Source: CAVUNY01 sp963843535 (GTDB lineage Bacteria > Chloroflexota > Anaerolineae > Anaerolineales > Anaerolineaceae). Taken from it: 64,000 nt of DNA. The notes under the pieces were generated by a model that was not told the origin of the DNA, ran no database searches, and worked only from the letters and a program-made list of their open reading frames with translations. Positions 1 to 7,708 of this stretch are shown in pieces. Positions within the stretch are counted from its first letter, which is position 1. Each line of letters begins with the position of its first letter. The translations under genes were made by a program, and so were the position numbers. The stretch is from assembly GCA_963843535.1 (NCBI GenBank), contig CAWJKU010000001.1:248001-312000 (forward strand), written 5' to 3'.

Positions 1-2
1 CG

Positions 3-1259
3 GGAGAGCAGGTAGCCGAGGTTCACTGCAGCCTGATGGTCGGTGCATATTTCCAGTATCAAGCAGAGATGGAGCCAACTGATATCCAACCCGGATCAAC
101 TGCCCTTGTGGTGGTCCACAACCTGGGGAACAAGGTCGTAACTTATGAGATCAACCTGGAAAGTGACGAGTCTGCTATTTCTCTCTCGCCATCCCAATCC
201 ACCCTGCAGGTCGGCGAGGGGCTGGAAGCCGCCTCTGAATTTCAGGCCTTCGATCATCAGCGGCGTTGGATCGGGGGCGCCAAAAAGCATCCGATCCGGG
301 CCCAGATCAGTTCTGGAGGTGGCAATGACCAGATAATCAATGGAAACGTGATCAGCCGGGCCGTCCTCCCGCCCTGGATCTGGTTGGTGCTTCTGGTTGG
401 ATTATGCCTGTTTCTACCCATAGGGCCTGGGGGACGCTCCATCTTCTCCAACTTGATTATTCCTTCAACTCCGCAGCCGACCAAAATTTTCCCTCCGACC
501 TTCACGCCAATCCCCACCGAAAAGCTAAAACCTACAGAGGTGTTCCCTTCCTTTACACCAACCCCTACCAATACAATCACCCCAACCATTACGCTTACTT
601 TCACCCCCACCCTTACCCCAACCCCCACCCGGCCTCTCACCATTCTTTGGGACCTATCCAAGGGTCCCCGGCAGGGCAATAGTGGAGAGTATTCGCCGGA
701 AGGTGTTTACAGTAATCTAAAAGCCTTGCTGGCTGCTGAAGGTATTACTGTTGTCAGCAACCGTTCGGATTTGTCACAGTTGCAATTAGAGAAATACCGG
801 GTGATGGTTATTTCGGTTCTCTCAGCGTATTTGTCCCCTTACAGCGATGCCGAAGCCAGCATAATCCAGAATTTTGTCAGCCAGGGGGGCAGCCTGCTGT
901 TGATGGGAGATATCCCCGGATCTCCAAATACTCTTTACCAGGTAGCCAGTAGATTTAACGTCGAGATGCACCAATCGCCAGGTCAAAGCACCATCTCAAA
1001 TTTTCAAAACCACCCTATATTTATCGGGGTGAAGCAAATTGAATACTGGTCTGGCGGCACGTCAATCGGTGCTGATTCTACCGATGTGGTCCCGGTTGCT
1101 TTTGGGAATGGCGGTACGGCAATTGCTGTGATTGAAAAATATCCTGGACGGATTGCGATCATCGGCGACTCAAATTTTTGTGACAACCGGGGGTTACCGC
1201 TGGTTGATAATAATCTCTTTACGAAAAATTTGTTTCGATGGCTATCGTTTCTGAATTAG
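3..1259 (+). CDS. Membrane protein with extracellular-type beta domain and DUF4350-like domain (5' partial)
   Basis: The reading frame is open to the left edge, so the true start lies outside the window; the first internal ATG is at 36. Three parts are visible: a beta-rich N-terminal region (about residues 1-105 from that ATG) resembling NEW3/CARDB-type domains; one membrane segment around residues 112-130 (WIWLVLLVGLCLFLP); a Thr/Pro-rich linker (about 140-200); and a C-terminal alpha/beta domain (about 203-407) of the DUF4350/GATase1-like type, with an ILWDLSKG start and SQGGSLLLMGD in the middle. I infer a membrane-anchored protein with an accessory sugar- or ligand-binding domain; no catalytic triad can be assigned. 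A GC-rich inverted repeat follows directly after the stop. Confidence 0.6.
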   Translation, partial: GEQVAEVHCSLMVGAYFQYQAEMEPTDIQPGSTALVVVHNLGNKVVTYEINLESDESAISLSPSQSTLQVGEGLEAASEFQAFDHQRRWIGGAKKHPIRAQISSGGGNDQIINGNVISRAVLPPWIWLVLLVGLCLFLPIGPGGRSIFSNLIIPSTPQPTKIFPPTFTPIPTEKLKPTEVFPSFTPTPTNTITPTITLTFTPTLTPTPTRPLTILWDLSKGPRQGNSGEYSPEGVYSNLKALLAAEGITVVSNRSDLSQLQLEKYRVMVISVLSAYLSPYSDAEASIIQNFVSQGGSLLLMGDIPGSPNTLYQVASRFNVEMHQSPGQSTISNFQNHPIFIGVKQIEYWSGGTSIGADSTDVVPVAFGNGGTAIAVIEKYPGRIAIIGDSNFCDNRGLPLVDNNLFTKNLFRWLSFLN

Positions 1260-1261
1260 AA

Positions 1262-1293
1262 GGAGGAGCTCGAGGGAGGGTAAATGCTCCTCC
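1262..1293. terminator. Inverted repeat after the first gene
   Basis: GGAGGAGC at 1262-1269 is an exact inverted complement of GCTCCTCC at 1286-1293, with a 16-nt loop and a short AT-rich tail (TTCATTTTAG). It starts three bases after the stop at 1259, as expected for a transcription end. There is no long T run, so this is a moderate call. Confidence 0.45.
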
Positions 1294-1796
1294 AATTCAT
1301 TTTAGCACTTTTATAACTGATATAGAGCCAAATCAGCAAGACAACAATGCGTCAAATGAGTCGGACCATCACAGCGATGCTTGCCATTACCGGACGAGTG
1401 ACAATGTTTGGGATAGCGCGCTGGGCTGTAAGGGACGGCAGTTAGGCTAAAAAAAAAGCCCAGAAGGCTAAATCCAGCGATCTGAAAAAAACTTGGACGT
1501 CCCAAGGGCAGCCGAAACAAGGACAAAGCCCAAGTGAAACTCAGGCCAGAGTTGAAGCTCTTCCAGCAGATGATCCAAACCTTGCTTGCAACGATAGGTG
1601 AGTTACTTCCTATCGTTTACCTGGTGCCAGATGGACATTTTGGTAATTATCCTGCCGTGAGAATTTAGTTTCTCTGCTTTTCCAGAAAGTGACCACTTTA
1701 GGGCGTATTCACCCCGCTAAAACGCCATTTTCTCCAGGTTAATTGGCGAGGATATTGAGTAATATTTTGGAATATTGGCAATACCAGTTGTAATGA

Positions 1797-2035
1797 GTTT
1801 CCATAGAAACGGTTTTTAATTTCCAGGGGTATAAACCAAACCTCCAATGGTTCATTCCCTCCTTAAGACGTTACTCCAGTATAAACCAGGTTTGAACCCA
1901 GTATAAACCAGGGGGGTATAAACCAGCCCCTTTGGCCTATTCCCCCCTTAAGACGTTACCCCGGTTCAGGCCAGGCCTGTTCCGGTTCAGGCCAGGGGGA
2001 ACAGGCCAGCATGCTGCAGGTGTTTCTATGGAAAC
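1797..2035. repeat. Inverted pair of a 14-bp near-palindrome
   Basis: GTTTCCATAGAAAC at 1797-1810 and its exact reverse complement GTTTCTATGGAAAC at 2022-2035 bracket the tandem repeat. A third copy (13 of 14 bases) is at 2605-2618. Each word is itself a near-palindrome (GTTTC/GAAAC arms). These could be protein-binding sites or ends of a small element. Confidence 0.55.
1830..2010. repeat. Imperfect tandem repeat, period about 85 bp, two copies
   Basis: A conserved core, CCTTAAGACGTTAC, occurs at 1861 and again at 1946. The flanks share one layout but use different words: copy 1 repeats TATAAACC three times, copy 2 uses TTCAGGCC twice and ends in AACAGGCC. In copy 2, GGCCTGTTCC (1974-1983) is an exact inverted complement of GGAACAGGCC (1998-2007), giving a 10-bp stem. 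The function is unknown. Confidence 0.6.
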
Positions 2036-2148
2036 AAAAAACAACACTCGTTGCTTCATTCGCTATCCGGATATATTTTTCTTGCATGCATTCCCTATTG
2101 GATGCTCACTCGGCAAGATGAATCGCGCTGGCTGCCATTATTCAAGCG

Positions 2149-2358
2149 GTGATCGATGCCAGCTATGATAATCCAGGCGCGGAAAGCTGGCTGCTATCCA
2201 CCGGCTTTGAATGGATGCTCACCGCCGGCGTATATATCGATCCGCGCAGGATCCGGCTCGGGATCCGGACCAGGTTCACCCGGGGACAAATAAACCGATT
2301 CTTGATTGCATTTGGAGCTCAAAATGAAAAACCGGCCAGTGAAATTATCGAACCGTGA
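2149..2358 (+). CDS. Small hypothetical protein
   Basis: A 69-residue frame from a GTG. The frame is open a little further up to an in-frame stop at 2119-2121, but no ATG is available. No family is recognised. The C-terminal half is basic and helical-looking (FTRGQINRFLIAFG). It overlaps the start of the HTH gene at 2324 by about 35 bp, an arrangement typical of coupled genes, which is the main support. It could also be a chance frame in a decayed region. Confidence 0.3.
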   Translation: MIDASYDNPGAESWLLSTGFEWMLTAGVYIDPRRIRLGIRTRFTRGQINRFLIAFGAQNEKPASEIIEP

Positions 2359-2530
2359 AAGCCAGGTGCTGCAGGGCCTGGTGGATGGCCTGACCTCTCA
2401 GGCGATCGCTTACCAGCTCGGGATCCAGGTAACCACAGTCCGGAAGTATATGGGCCGGGCTATGAAGAAATCCGGGACAAATAATAAATTGCGCCTGGCG
2501 CTTTGGGGGGTTGATAATGGCCAACTGTAG
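2324..2530 (+). CDS. Short LuxR-type helix-turn-helix protein
   Basis: A 68-residue protein consisting almost only of a LuxR/GerE DNA-binding domain: LSNRESQVLQGLVDG matches the LT.RE.EVL.L.A.G signature, followed by SQAIAYQLGIQVTTVRKY, the usual helix-turn-helix. ATG 2324 is preferred over an upstream TTG at 2306 because the domain starts just after it. There is no receiver or sensor domain, so it could be a stand-alone regulator or the remnant of a larger one. It overlaps the upstream small frame, suggesting a two-gene unit. The target is unknown. Confidence 0.6.
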   Translation: MKNRPVKLSNRESQVLQGLVDGLTSQAIAYQLGIQVTTVRKYMGRAMKKSGTNNKLRLALWGVDNGQL

Positions 2531-2604
2531 TTTGAGCAATCGAGGGGAGTCGACCAGTTTACCAGTTGAGTGTGACCATGGTCACAGTAAAGAGCCGACT
2601 AGGT

Positions 2605-2618
2605 ATTTCCATAGAAAC
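2605..2618. repeat. Third copy of the 14-bp near-palindrome
   Basis: ATTTCCATAGAAAC differs from the copy at 1797 only in the first base. It lies in the 278-bp gap after the LuxR-type gene, which otherwise shows nothing recognisable. Confidence 0.5.
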
Positions 2619-2808
2619 CCTTGATAAGCAGCCAGAGGCATTCCTGGGGGCTCTGGGCGAGAATCGATTTATAGGGGTTGTAGATATGGGAAAAATTCGG
2701 GTAATAAACCGCACAGGATCATCGTAGAACAAAAATTTTAGCTCGCCAGATCAAATCATGCAGGTGAAAGTAAAATAGAGGCCATTTTGGGCCGTTTTTT
2801 GAGCTCAA

Positions 2809-3195
2809 TTATTTTCCGGTTTTGGCGCGAGCTTCTTCGAGCCATCGCCTTTCCTGATTGGTTAAATCAGGCATTCCCTGGTTGACGAATTTCCTGGCCT
2901 TGGCGTTATTGGCCTCTTTATAAGCCAGATAGCTTTCAAGATATGCAATCACGGCTGGCCAGTTCCCATCTTTCCTCGCTGCCCGGGCGCGGGTAGAACA
3001 GATCTTACGGAGCTCATCTCCCACTGCCGGCGAGGGGATACTTTTCCTCAGGATTCTTTCGGCTTGTTCCAATGCGCCAGCTTTTCTTAAATCCTGAATA
3101 ATCCAAAGATCTGTGAGCAGCTCTTTTCCAGGATTTTCGCGAAACAAATCAATTAGCCGGTTATCGTCTGAATCATCTTCGATCTGCGGTTGCAT
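2809..3195 (-). CDS. Hypothetical soluble helical protein
   Basis: 128 residues, starting at ATG (3193-3195). It is highly charged, with an acidic N-terminus (EDDSDDNRLIDLF) and several predicted helices (LRKAGALEQAERILRKS; WPAVIAYLESYLAYKEANN) that resemble degenerate TPR-type pairs. There is no signal peptide or membrane segment and no family is recognised. It is isolated, with about 250 bp separating it from the divergent cupin gene, so both promoters probably lie in 3196-3446. Confidence 0.45.
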   Translation of the reverse strand: MQPQIEDDSDDNRLIDLFRENPGKELLTDLWIIQDLRKAGALEQAERILRKSIPSPAVGDELRKICSTRARAARKDGNWPAVIAYLESYLAYKEANNAKARKFVNQGMPDLTNQERRWLEEARAKTGK

Positions 3196-3446
3196 TATCA
3201 GCTCCTATTGCCCGGTTTATTAATGTGCAGTATACCCAGAATCAGGAATTTAAGGCACCCGATCGAACCGATGCGGAAAAGATTGATTAACGTTTCTGGA
3301 AAATAAATAATGCTTTAGGTCAACACCTTCGCCAAAAAAAAGTGAATGAGCGGATGCGCGGGATGCCTAAGAACAGAATTTTGCTAAAGTGATATAATGC
3401 GATAAATAAAATCGCAATTGCGTTCTTTTTTGGGATGCGAGGAAAA

Positions 3447-3884
3447 ATGCCTAATAAGATTGTTTATCAACCGGCAAAAAAAGCTCAACCTTTCTGGGTT
3501 TTCGGAGGTGTTTTCAGATTCCTTTTAACTGAAGAGGAATCAGGGGGTAGTTCTGCTACGATGGAGATACTGGTGCCTCCCGGGATCGGACCAGATTCTC
3601 ACATCCATGAAAGTGAAGAAGAGCAGTTTTATGTCATTGAAGGAGAATTAACTTATCAAGTAGGTGAACAAACAATACATGCATCTTCAGGTGATTTTAT
3701 CCATATACCTCGGGGAACCGTTCATTCTTTTAAAAACGGTAGGTTACCGGCAAAATTGCTCGCAATATTCGCACCGGCAGGTGCGGAGAAAGTGTTTCAA
3801 GAAGCAGGTGAAGCAATGGTCGATGATTCTTTCCCACCAGAGGTAACCGATACCGATGAGGACGATGAACTGCCTCATCAATAA
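3447..3884 (+). CDS. Cupin-domain protein
   Basis: 145 residues forming one cupin beta-barrel. The first metal-binding motif is seen as SHIHESEEEQFYVIEGE (H-x-H-x(4)-E type), and the second as HIPRGTVHSFKNG. The acidic tail (TDTDEDDELPH) is unusual and probably disordered. Start 3447 is chosen over ATG 3435 because GAGGA lies at 5-nt spacing before it. The cupin fold is certain from the motifs, but the substrate is not; members include sugar isomerases, dioxygenases and storage proteins. There are no informative neighbours. Confidence 0.75.
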   Translation: MPNKIVYQPAKKAQPFWVFGGVFRFLLTEEESGGSSATMEILVPPGIGPDSHIHESEEEQFYVIEGELTYQVGEQTIHASSGDFIHIPRGTVHSFKNGRLPAKLLAIFAPAGAEKVFQEAGEAMVDDSFPPEVTDTDEDDELPHQ

Positions 3885-3986
3885 CAATACCTTCCCTCGC
3901 CAAAAGTAAGATAACAGAAGTGGGCTTTTGTAGTAAAGTTTTAGTCGACCGAGTTTAATTTCAGGGACGCGAAACAGTTCTGGGGA

Positions 3987-4214
3987 ATGGAAGATTTCAT
4001 CAATGTTGAAAAAACAGCGGTGACCAATGCTGCCAACTTGTCCCTCTTTATGGTTAACCTCGCTCAGTTGTTAATGTCCGAATTTCGTCAAACCGATCCG
4101 GATTTTAGCGTGTTGGACTTGAAAGCTCATTACCGATGGAGCAAATATGCCACCGAATTGATAAAAATGCTTCCGCAAAAACTCGATCCTATTTTTATTG
4201 CCCAGCTTTTCTGA
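3987..4214 (+). CDS. Small hypothetical protein
   Basis: 75 residues from ATG. The sequence is helical (VTNAANLSLFMVNLAQLLM and YRWSKYATELIKMLPQ) with no known motif. A ribosome binding site is weak (TGGGGAATGG). It is followed by a small GC hairpin at 4239-4257, consistent with a real transcription unit. No function can be assigned. Confidence 0.4.
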   Translation: MEDFINVEKTAVTNAANLSLFMVNLAQLLMSEFRQTDPDFSVLDLKAHYRWSKYATELIKMLPQKLDPIFIAQLF

Positions 4215-4238
4215 AAATCTCTGCTATGGGTAGCATTC

Positions 4239-4257
4239 ACCGCCCAAAATCGGCGGT
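4239..4257. terminator. Hairpin after small ORF
   Basis: ACCGCC (4239-4244) pairs with GGCGGT (4252-4257), loop CAAAATC, followed by TTCTTC. It is a short, possible terminator for the gene ending at 4214. Confidence 0.4.
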
Positions 4258-4653
4258 TTCTTCACCATAATTGGCGAAGGTATTGTTAGGTTTGAATTGC
4301 TTTTTCTCAATCAGGTTCTCACATATACGGCTCGAACGGTCCGGAAAATCTTTATTTGCATATTGCCCGGAGAGTGCTAGAATTCCTTTAATTGATCGGT
4401 CCCGGCAGGCGTTCCAGCGCCGGCCAGGACCTGCCAACCACCGGAATGAACGGCGGAAGGGATGCAAAAATTATACTCCCCTCAGCAGTTTCTCCCCGGT
4501 GGAAATGCCGGAGATTTTTTATCCCGGCCAGGAATGTTAAAGAAAGTTAGAGAAGTGTATAGACCCTGCGATCTTTTTAATATCTTCTTTAACATTCGAT
4601 TTTACCCCCACAAGTGGGGGAGCGAGCGAACCTTGACCCCCTAGCTGTCTAGT
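4258..4653. other. Non-coding gap with two inverted repeats
   Basis: No gene is seen in about 400 bp. GAATGTTAAAGAA (4532-4544) is an exact 13-bp inverted match to TTCTTTAACATTC (4585-4597), 40 bp apart. Immediately after it, CCCCCAC (4605-4611) and GTGGGGG (4614-4620) form a tight hairpin. The nearby end of a transposase gene suggests these may be element-end structures. Confidence 0.5.
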
Positions 4654-4663
4654 TTATGTGAAG

Positions 4664-4685
4664 CCCCTGTTTTGGATAGCAGGGG
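4664..4685. terminator. Hairpin with T tail
   Basis: CCCCTG (4664-4669) pairs with CAGGGG (4680-4685), followed by TTTTC. It overlaps the last codons of the broken transposase. As a plus-strand terminator it could stop transcription entering the element. Confidence 0.4.
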
Positions 4686-4891
4686 TTTTCATATGGGTTA
4701 GGAATTCCTGACGGGATAAGTGGAGATGCACCAGGCTTTTGATTGTCCTCAAGGGATCACGATGCAGATTATGTGTGAATTGGCGCGAGGTTTCGATTTG
4801 CATCAATCGCTGGCGATGAATCTGAAAATCTATATGCGAGACCTGCTGAATGAGCCGGAGTAGATCGACTTCATTTTCTGCGTTAAATAAC

Positions 4892-5767
4892 CAATGGTGC
4901 TACTTTAAAGACTGAACTCAGCGATGGAAAGATGGACAAAGCCATGATCATCAGGCTTCAATCCATCCCATTGAGCCAAGATATTGAAAGCAGCCAGCGT
5001 AAAGGCCAAACGGGCCTGAAAATAACCCCAAACGCGGTGACCGATGCGTTTGAAATGGCAAATGGTAGTCAACATGGATAAAACGGTTTCGATGATAATG
5101 CGTACATTCCAGGTACCCCGCTGGCAAACCTTGAGATTATTGGGATTCCCTGCTTTGGAGAAGAAACCATGATCCGACAAGATCAGCATTTTGTCCTCAA
5201 ACGAGCGGAGCAGTGGATGAAAGGTCGTGTCATGAACGTTGGCGGTGTCACAAGTCCATCCGCTCACCAGTCCCAGTTGGTTGAGGATGAAACACAATTT
5301 ACCACCTACAATCCAGCGGTGGTTCGAAAGACCCTTCTTCCCAATCTGCCGATCACTTCGGCCCTGACGATAGGGGTGCAGCAGTTCAATTCCGTAGCAA
5401 TCGACCACGCCCAAGACCGTTGGCTCTGCCAAAAATCGATCAGTCCAGTTCTGATGGGCCTTGAACAGGCGAAACAATCTCGTTCGCTCAGGCAATTTGG
5501 GAAACAAGGGGCGATAATCGCGCGCAATCCACCGATAAAAAGCCCGATCACCTGCTCCTTTGAGCGCAAACAAGACCGCCAGCGTTACCACTTCGCTGGG
5601 ATACAGGTTCGCCTGAGAATGTTTCGGTATATCTTTCATCGCATCATCAATTCGGCAGAAAAGTTCGGTGATAAAATTTTCTGTGGTCATGGGGTTTCTC
5701 CTTTGCTTTTTTGTCTGGTAACAATTAGCTTAGAGAACTCCATGACTTTTTTCAACTAGCACCATTG
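4892..5767 (-). mobile_element. Complete 876-bp insertion sequence with 10-bp target duplication
   Basis: Ends are CAATGGTGCTA at 4892-4902 and its exact inverse TAGCACCATTG at 5757-5767, with partial similarity continuing inward. Direct repeats GTTAAATAAC flank it at 4882-4891 and 5768-5777. It encodes one DDE transposase. It sits inside the larger transposase gene, whose frame is restored on excision. The intact termini and duplication indicate a fairly recent insertion. Confidence 0.85.
4905..5690 (-). CDS. DDE transposase of the inserted IS (IS982/IS4-like)
   Basis: 261 residues. Order: helical N-terminus (ITELFCRIDDAMKDI), then a DDE-type catalytic core with VVDCYGIELLHP (first Asp), ILSDHGFF (second Asp) and NVRIIIETVLSML (Glu). 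The start FITELFCRIDD and the overall length resemble IS982-family enzymes, but the family call is from memory of the pattern; IS4 or IS5 subgroups are alternatives. It cuts and pastes its own element and is intact, with TIRs 13 and 77 bp outside the gene. The C-terminal half ends within 15 bp of the left TIR, as usual for such compact elements. Confidence 0.8.
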   Translation of the reverse strand: MTTENFITELFCRIDDAMKDIPKHSQANLYPSEVVTLAVLFALKGAGDRAFYRWIARDYRPLFPKLPERTRLFRLFKAHQNWTDRFLAEPTVLGVVDCYGIELLHPYRQGRSDRQIGKKGLSNHRWIVGGKLCFILNQLGLVSGWTCDTANVHDTTFHPLLRSFEDKMLILSDHGFFSKAGNPNNLKVCQRGTWNVRIIIETVLSMLTTICHFKRIGHRVWGYFQARLAFTLAAFNILAQWDGLKPDDHGFVHLSIAEFSL

Positions 5768-7376
5768 GTTAAATAACACTTGGATCTGACCGAAATCATG
5801 CAACTCACGCGTGGATTTGCGTCCGCTGATCCGGCGTTGATGACGCCGGAGGTTCCCAAACAGGCTTTCCAATTGCAAATTATCCTGGGGTAATCCCGAA
5901 ATGTCGTAACAATGAAGAAGCTCTTGGCCGTACAAGCTCCAGCGCTTTTTTGCGGCACTCCATAATCCACGCTGAGCCTGACAACATTTACCTGACGGGT
6001 GAAACTGACTCAAAACAGCTTCCATCTTTGTAGCCACGATTTGGCTGTTTAGTTTTTCAAAGCAGGCTGAACTCTCTCGGTGGGGATACCCCAAACAGTT
6101 TGCGATCCCGCTAAGCAGTTGATAAGCCGCTTTCAGATCTTGAGCTACCATACAATTGTTCACCAATATTTTCTGCACTTGTCGGTTCAGCAAACGCAGG
6201 TAATTGCTTTCTCCCCCCTCTTCCTGGAGTTGTTCGAGCGCTTGCCCAATGGATTCTAGCTGCTGGTATCCACGCAGCCCGCCCCAGAAAAAAGGCTTAC
6301 GGCTGTTCCGATTGACGGCATCCCGGATGGCTTGCCGAATTTTGGCCTCAATTCTCATCAGTTCTGGGTCGCGAACAGGCGAGATTACAAAAGGGGGGAA
6401 CTAAGGTTTCCCTCCTGTGTCTCATGTTGCGGAACTTGGGGAAGCCCTCCCAGATCCTGACGCATCTGCTTTCGTAATTGATCGTCATCTGCTAAAACGG
6501 CCTCTGCCAGGTTGTTCAAGAAATGCGTTTGACAACGTTGGTGGGGCGCTTGCGGCCAGCAAGTTTTAAGGGCAGCTACCAGGGTGGCCTCTCCATCCGA
6601 CAAGGTTGCCAAAACTTTGAATGGCATCGCTTGATAGGGTTGCAGCCATTTGGCCAGTTCTTGTTCAGTCACAGCCTCGCCTTGTAGTGCCGCCACCGGT
6701 CTGCTGCTCAGCACTTCGTAGAGTACGTACAACAGCCTACCGTGCCCCTCCGGTTGCAAACCATCCAATGCCCAGATCAATCCTCCATTCTCCTGGGCTG
6801 CAACTGCCAAATCATCGTAGGCCTTCTCACTACTTGCACTTAGAAGGGCTAAAAACTGCCGATAAAGCTTCCCAACATTGCGCTCATTGACCTCTACCCC
6901 TCGTTGGTTCAATGCTCGCTGGATTTCGACCAATTGGCGATGTTCCTGTTCATGTTGCCAGCCAATAAAAGCTAGCACATCTAAACCATATGTACTCTTG
7001 GGCAGGCTCCAAAGACATAAGCCACTGGCATAGTAATGTTTGCCATAGTTCTGACAAGCTGAATTGACGCATTCTTTACTCTTGCCCGCCAAAAAGACCG
7101 GCCCGGTCAGTGTTTGTATTGTTTTTTGGGTATGCCAGGGTCGGCGTGGTTTCAGAAGACTTCCACACAATGGACAGTTCTCCAACTCACACTCAACTAA
7201 AAACCGCTTTGGATTTGAGTACGCTCGATGCAAACGATGCCGTGGTTTCTTTTCCATTCTCACCCTTGCTGCCTTCAGTTTTTCTGAAGTATATCCCTCT
7301 TCTTTCATATAAAGAAGACAGCAAGGGACCTTGACCGCCAGGGGTGGCGGGTAGTCCCCAAAACCCCGTAATTTTA

Positions 7377-7427
7377 GCCGAGCGACTGAAAATCGCAGTG
7401 TCCGCAGTCCAATTCTGCGACTCGGCA
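7377..7427 (+). tRNA. tRNA-Phe(GAA)-like remnant lacking the D arm
   Basis: The 3' half of a tRNA is clear: an anticodon loop CTGAAAA (7386-7392, anticodon GAA), the T stem CGCAG (7403-7407) with CTGCG (7415-7419) around loop TCCAATT, and the 3' acceptor strand CTCGGC plus discriminator A (7421-7427). GCCGAG at 7377-7382 pairs with CTCGGC. The D arm is absent: the sequence jumps from GAG of the acceptor to GCGACTG. This is what a deletion between two GAG repeats (acceptor end and D-stem end) would leave. The anticodon stem is only 3-4 bp and T54 is C-substituted on its neighbour, so it is most likely a pseudogene; an attachment-site remnant is another reading. Confidence 0.45.
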
Positions 7428-7452
7428 CAGGTGCAGGTTGAACGGTGTAAAT

Positions 7453-7489
7453 GGCCTCTTGATCCCCAGATGTGGGGGTGTAAGGGGCC
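7453..7489. terminator. Hairpin with T tail after tRNA-like remnant
   Basis: Paired blocks GGCC/GGCC and CCCC/GGGG form a bulged stem over 7453-7489, followed by TTTTGC. It is positioned where the terminator of the original tRNA gene would be. Confidence 0.4.
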
Positions 7490-7606
7490 TTTTGCTATGT
7501 TTGACCGCCTGCGGCTGGGTGGTGCAGGACCGCGCCGCGTTCCTGATCCAGGCTGAGCCCAGTGCGCATCTCGGCTTGATTTAAAGGCGCGCCTGTTTGA
7601 TATCGA

Positions 7607-7637
7607 TTGAACTTTCCTTCACAATCCGACGTATAAT
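7607..7637 (+). promoter_or_regulatory. Sigma-70-like promoter of the metallopeptidase gene
   Basis: TTGAAC at 7607-7612 and a perfect TATAAT at 7632-7637 with a 19-nt spacer, about 70 bp before the start codon at 7709. Confidence 0.5.
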
Positions 7638-7708
7638 GTTTCTTAGCTCCTGGTAAATCGCATAAATTCGGGCTTTTCCTTACGTTCTGTTTACGGAAAG
7701 GAAATGAC

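Larger units (their letters stand above)
1294..2148. other. Non-coding stretch with repeats
   Basis: No convincing gene is seen. The frames are short, have no recognisable domain and lack ribosome binding sites. The stretch holds a tandem repeat near 1830-2010 and palindromic words at 1797 and 2022, annotated separately. It reads like decayed or mobile-element-derived intergenic DNA. Confidence 0.5.
4654..7308 (-). pseudogene. MULE/IS256-like transposase, frame-split and interrupted by an IS
   Basis: Three pieces make one transposase of about 589 residues. Piece 1 (7308 down to about 6385) carries an N-terminal zinc-finger-like part (CPLCG, CVNSACQ) and MULE-type DDE signatures (IWALDGLQPEGHGRL; LSDGEATLVAALK; HQRCQTHFLNN). 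Piece 2 (about 6395 to 5768) follows after a -1 change of frame at a run of six C (minus strand, near 6398-6403); reading seven C joins them without stops. Piece 3 (4891 to 4654) continues in the same frame across the inserted IS when the IS and one target copy are removed. A longer start at ATG 7428 exists; ATG 7308 is preferred because it gives a compact domain. The frame change could be programmed -1 slippage, as in several IS families, but the IS insertion makes this copy inactive. Confidence 0.7.

Noticed and set aside
1830..2010. CRISPR array
   Set aside because: Only two imperfect long units, no uniform repeat and spacer lengths, and no cas gene in the window.
5169..5759. A 196-residue plus-strand frame across the IS
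   Set aside because: It is antisense to the well-supported DDE transposase and has no domain.
7309..7428. Longer start of the outer transposase at 7428
   Set aside because: It would run into the tRNA-like sequence and adds a region without domain character; ATG 7308 is enough.
1..7600. Prophage remnant
   Set aside because: No capsid, tail, terminase or phage integrase gene is seen; transposases explain the mosaic.
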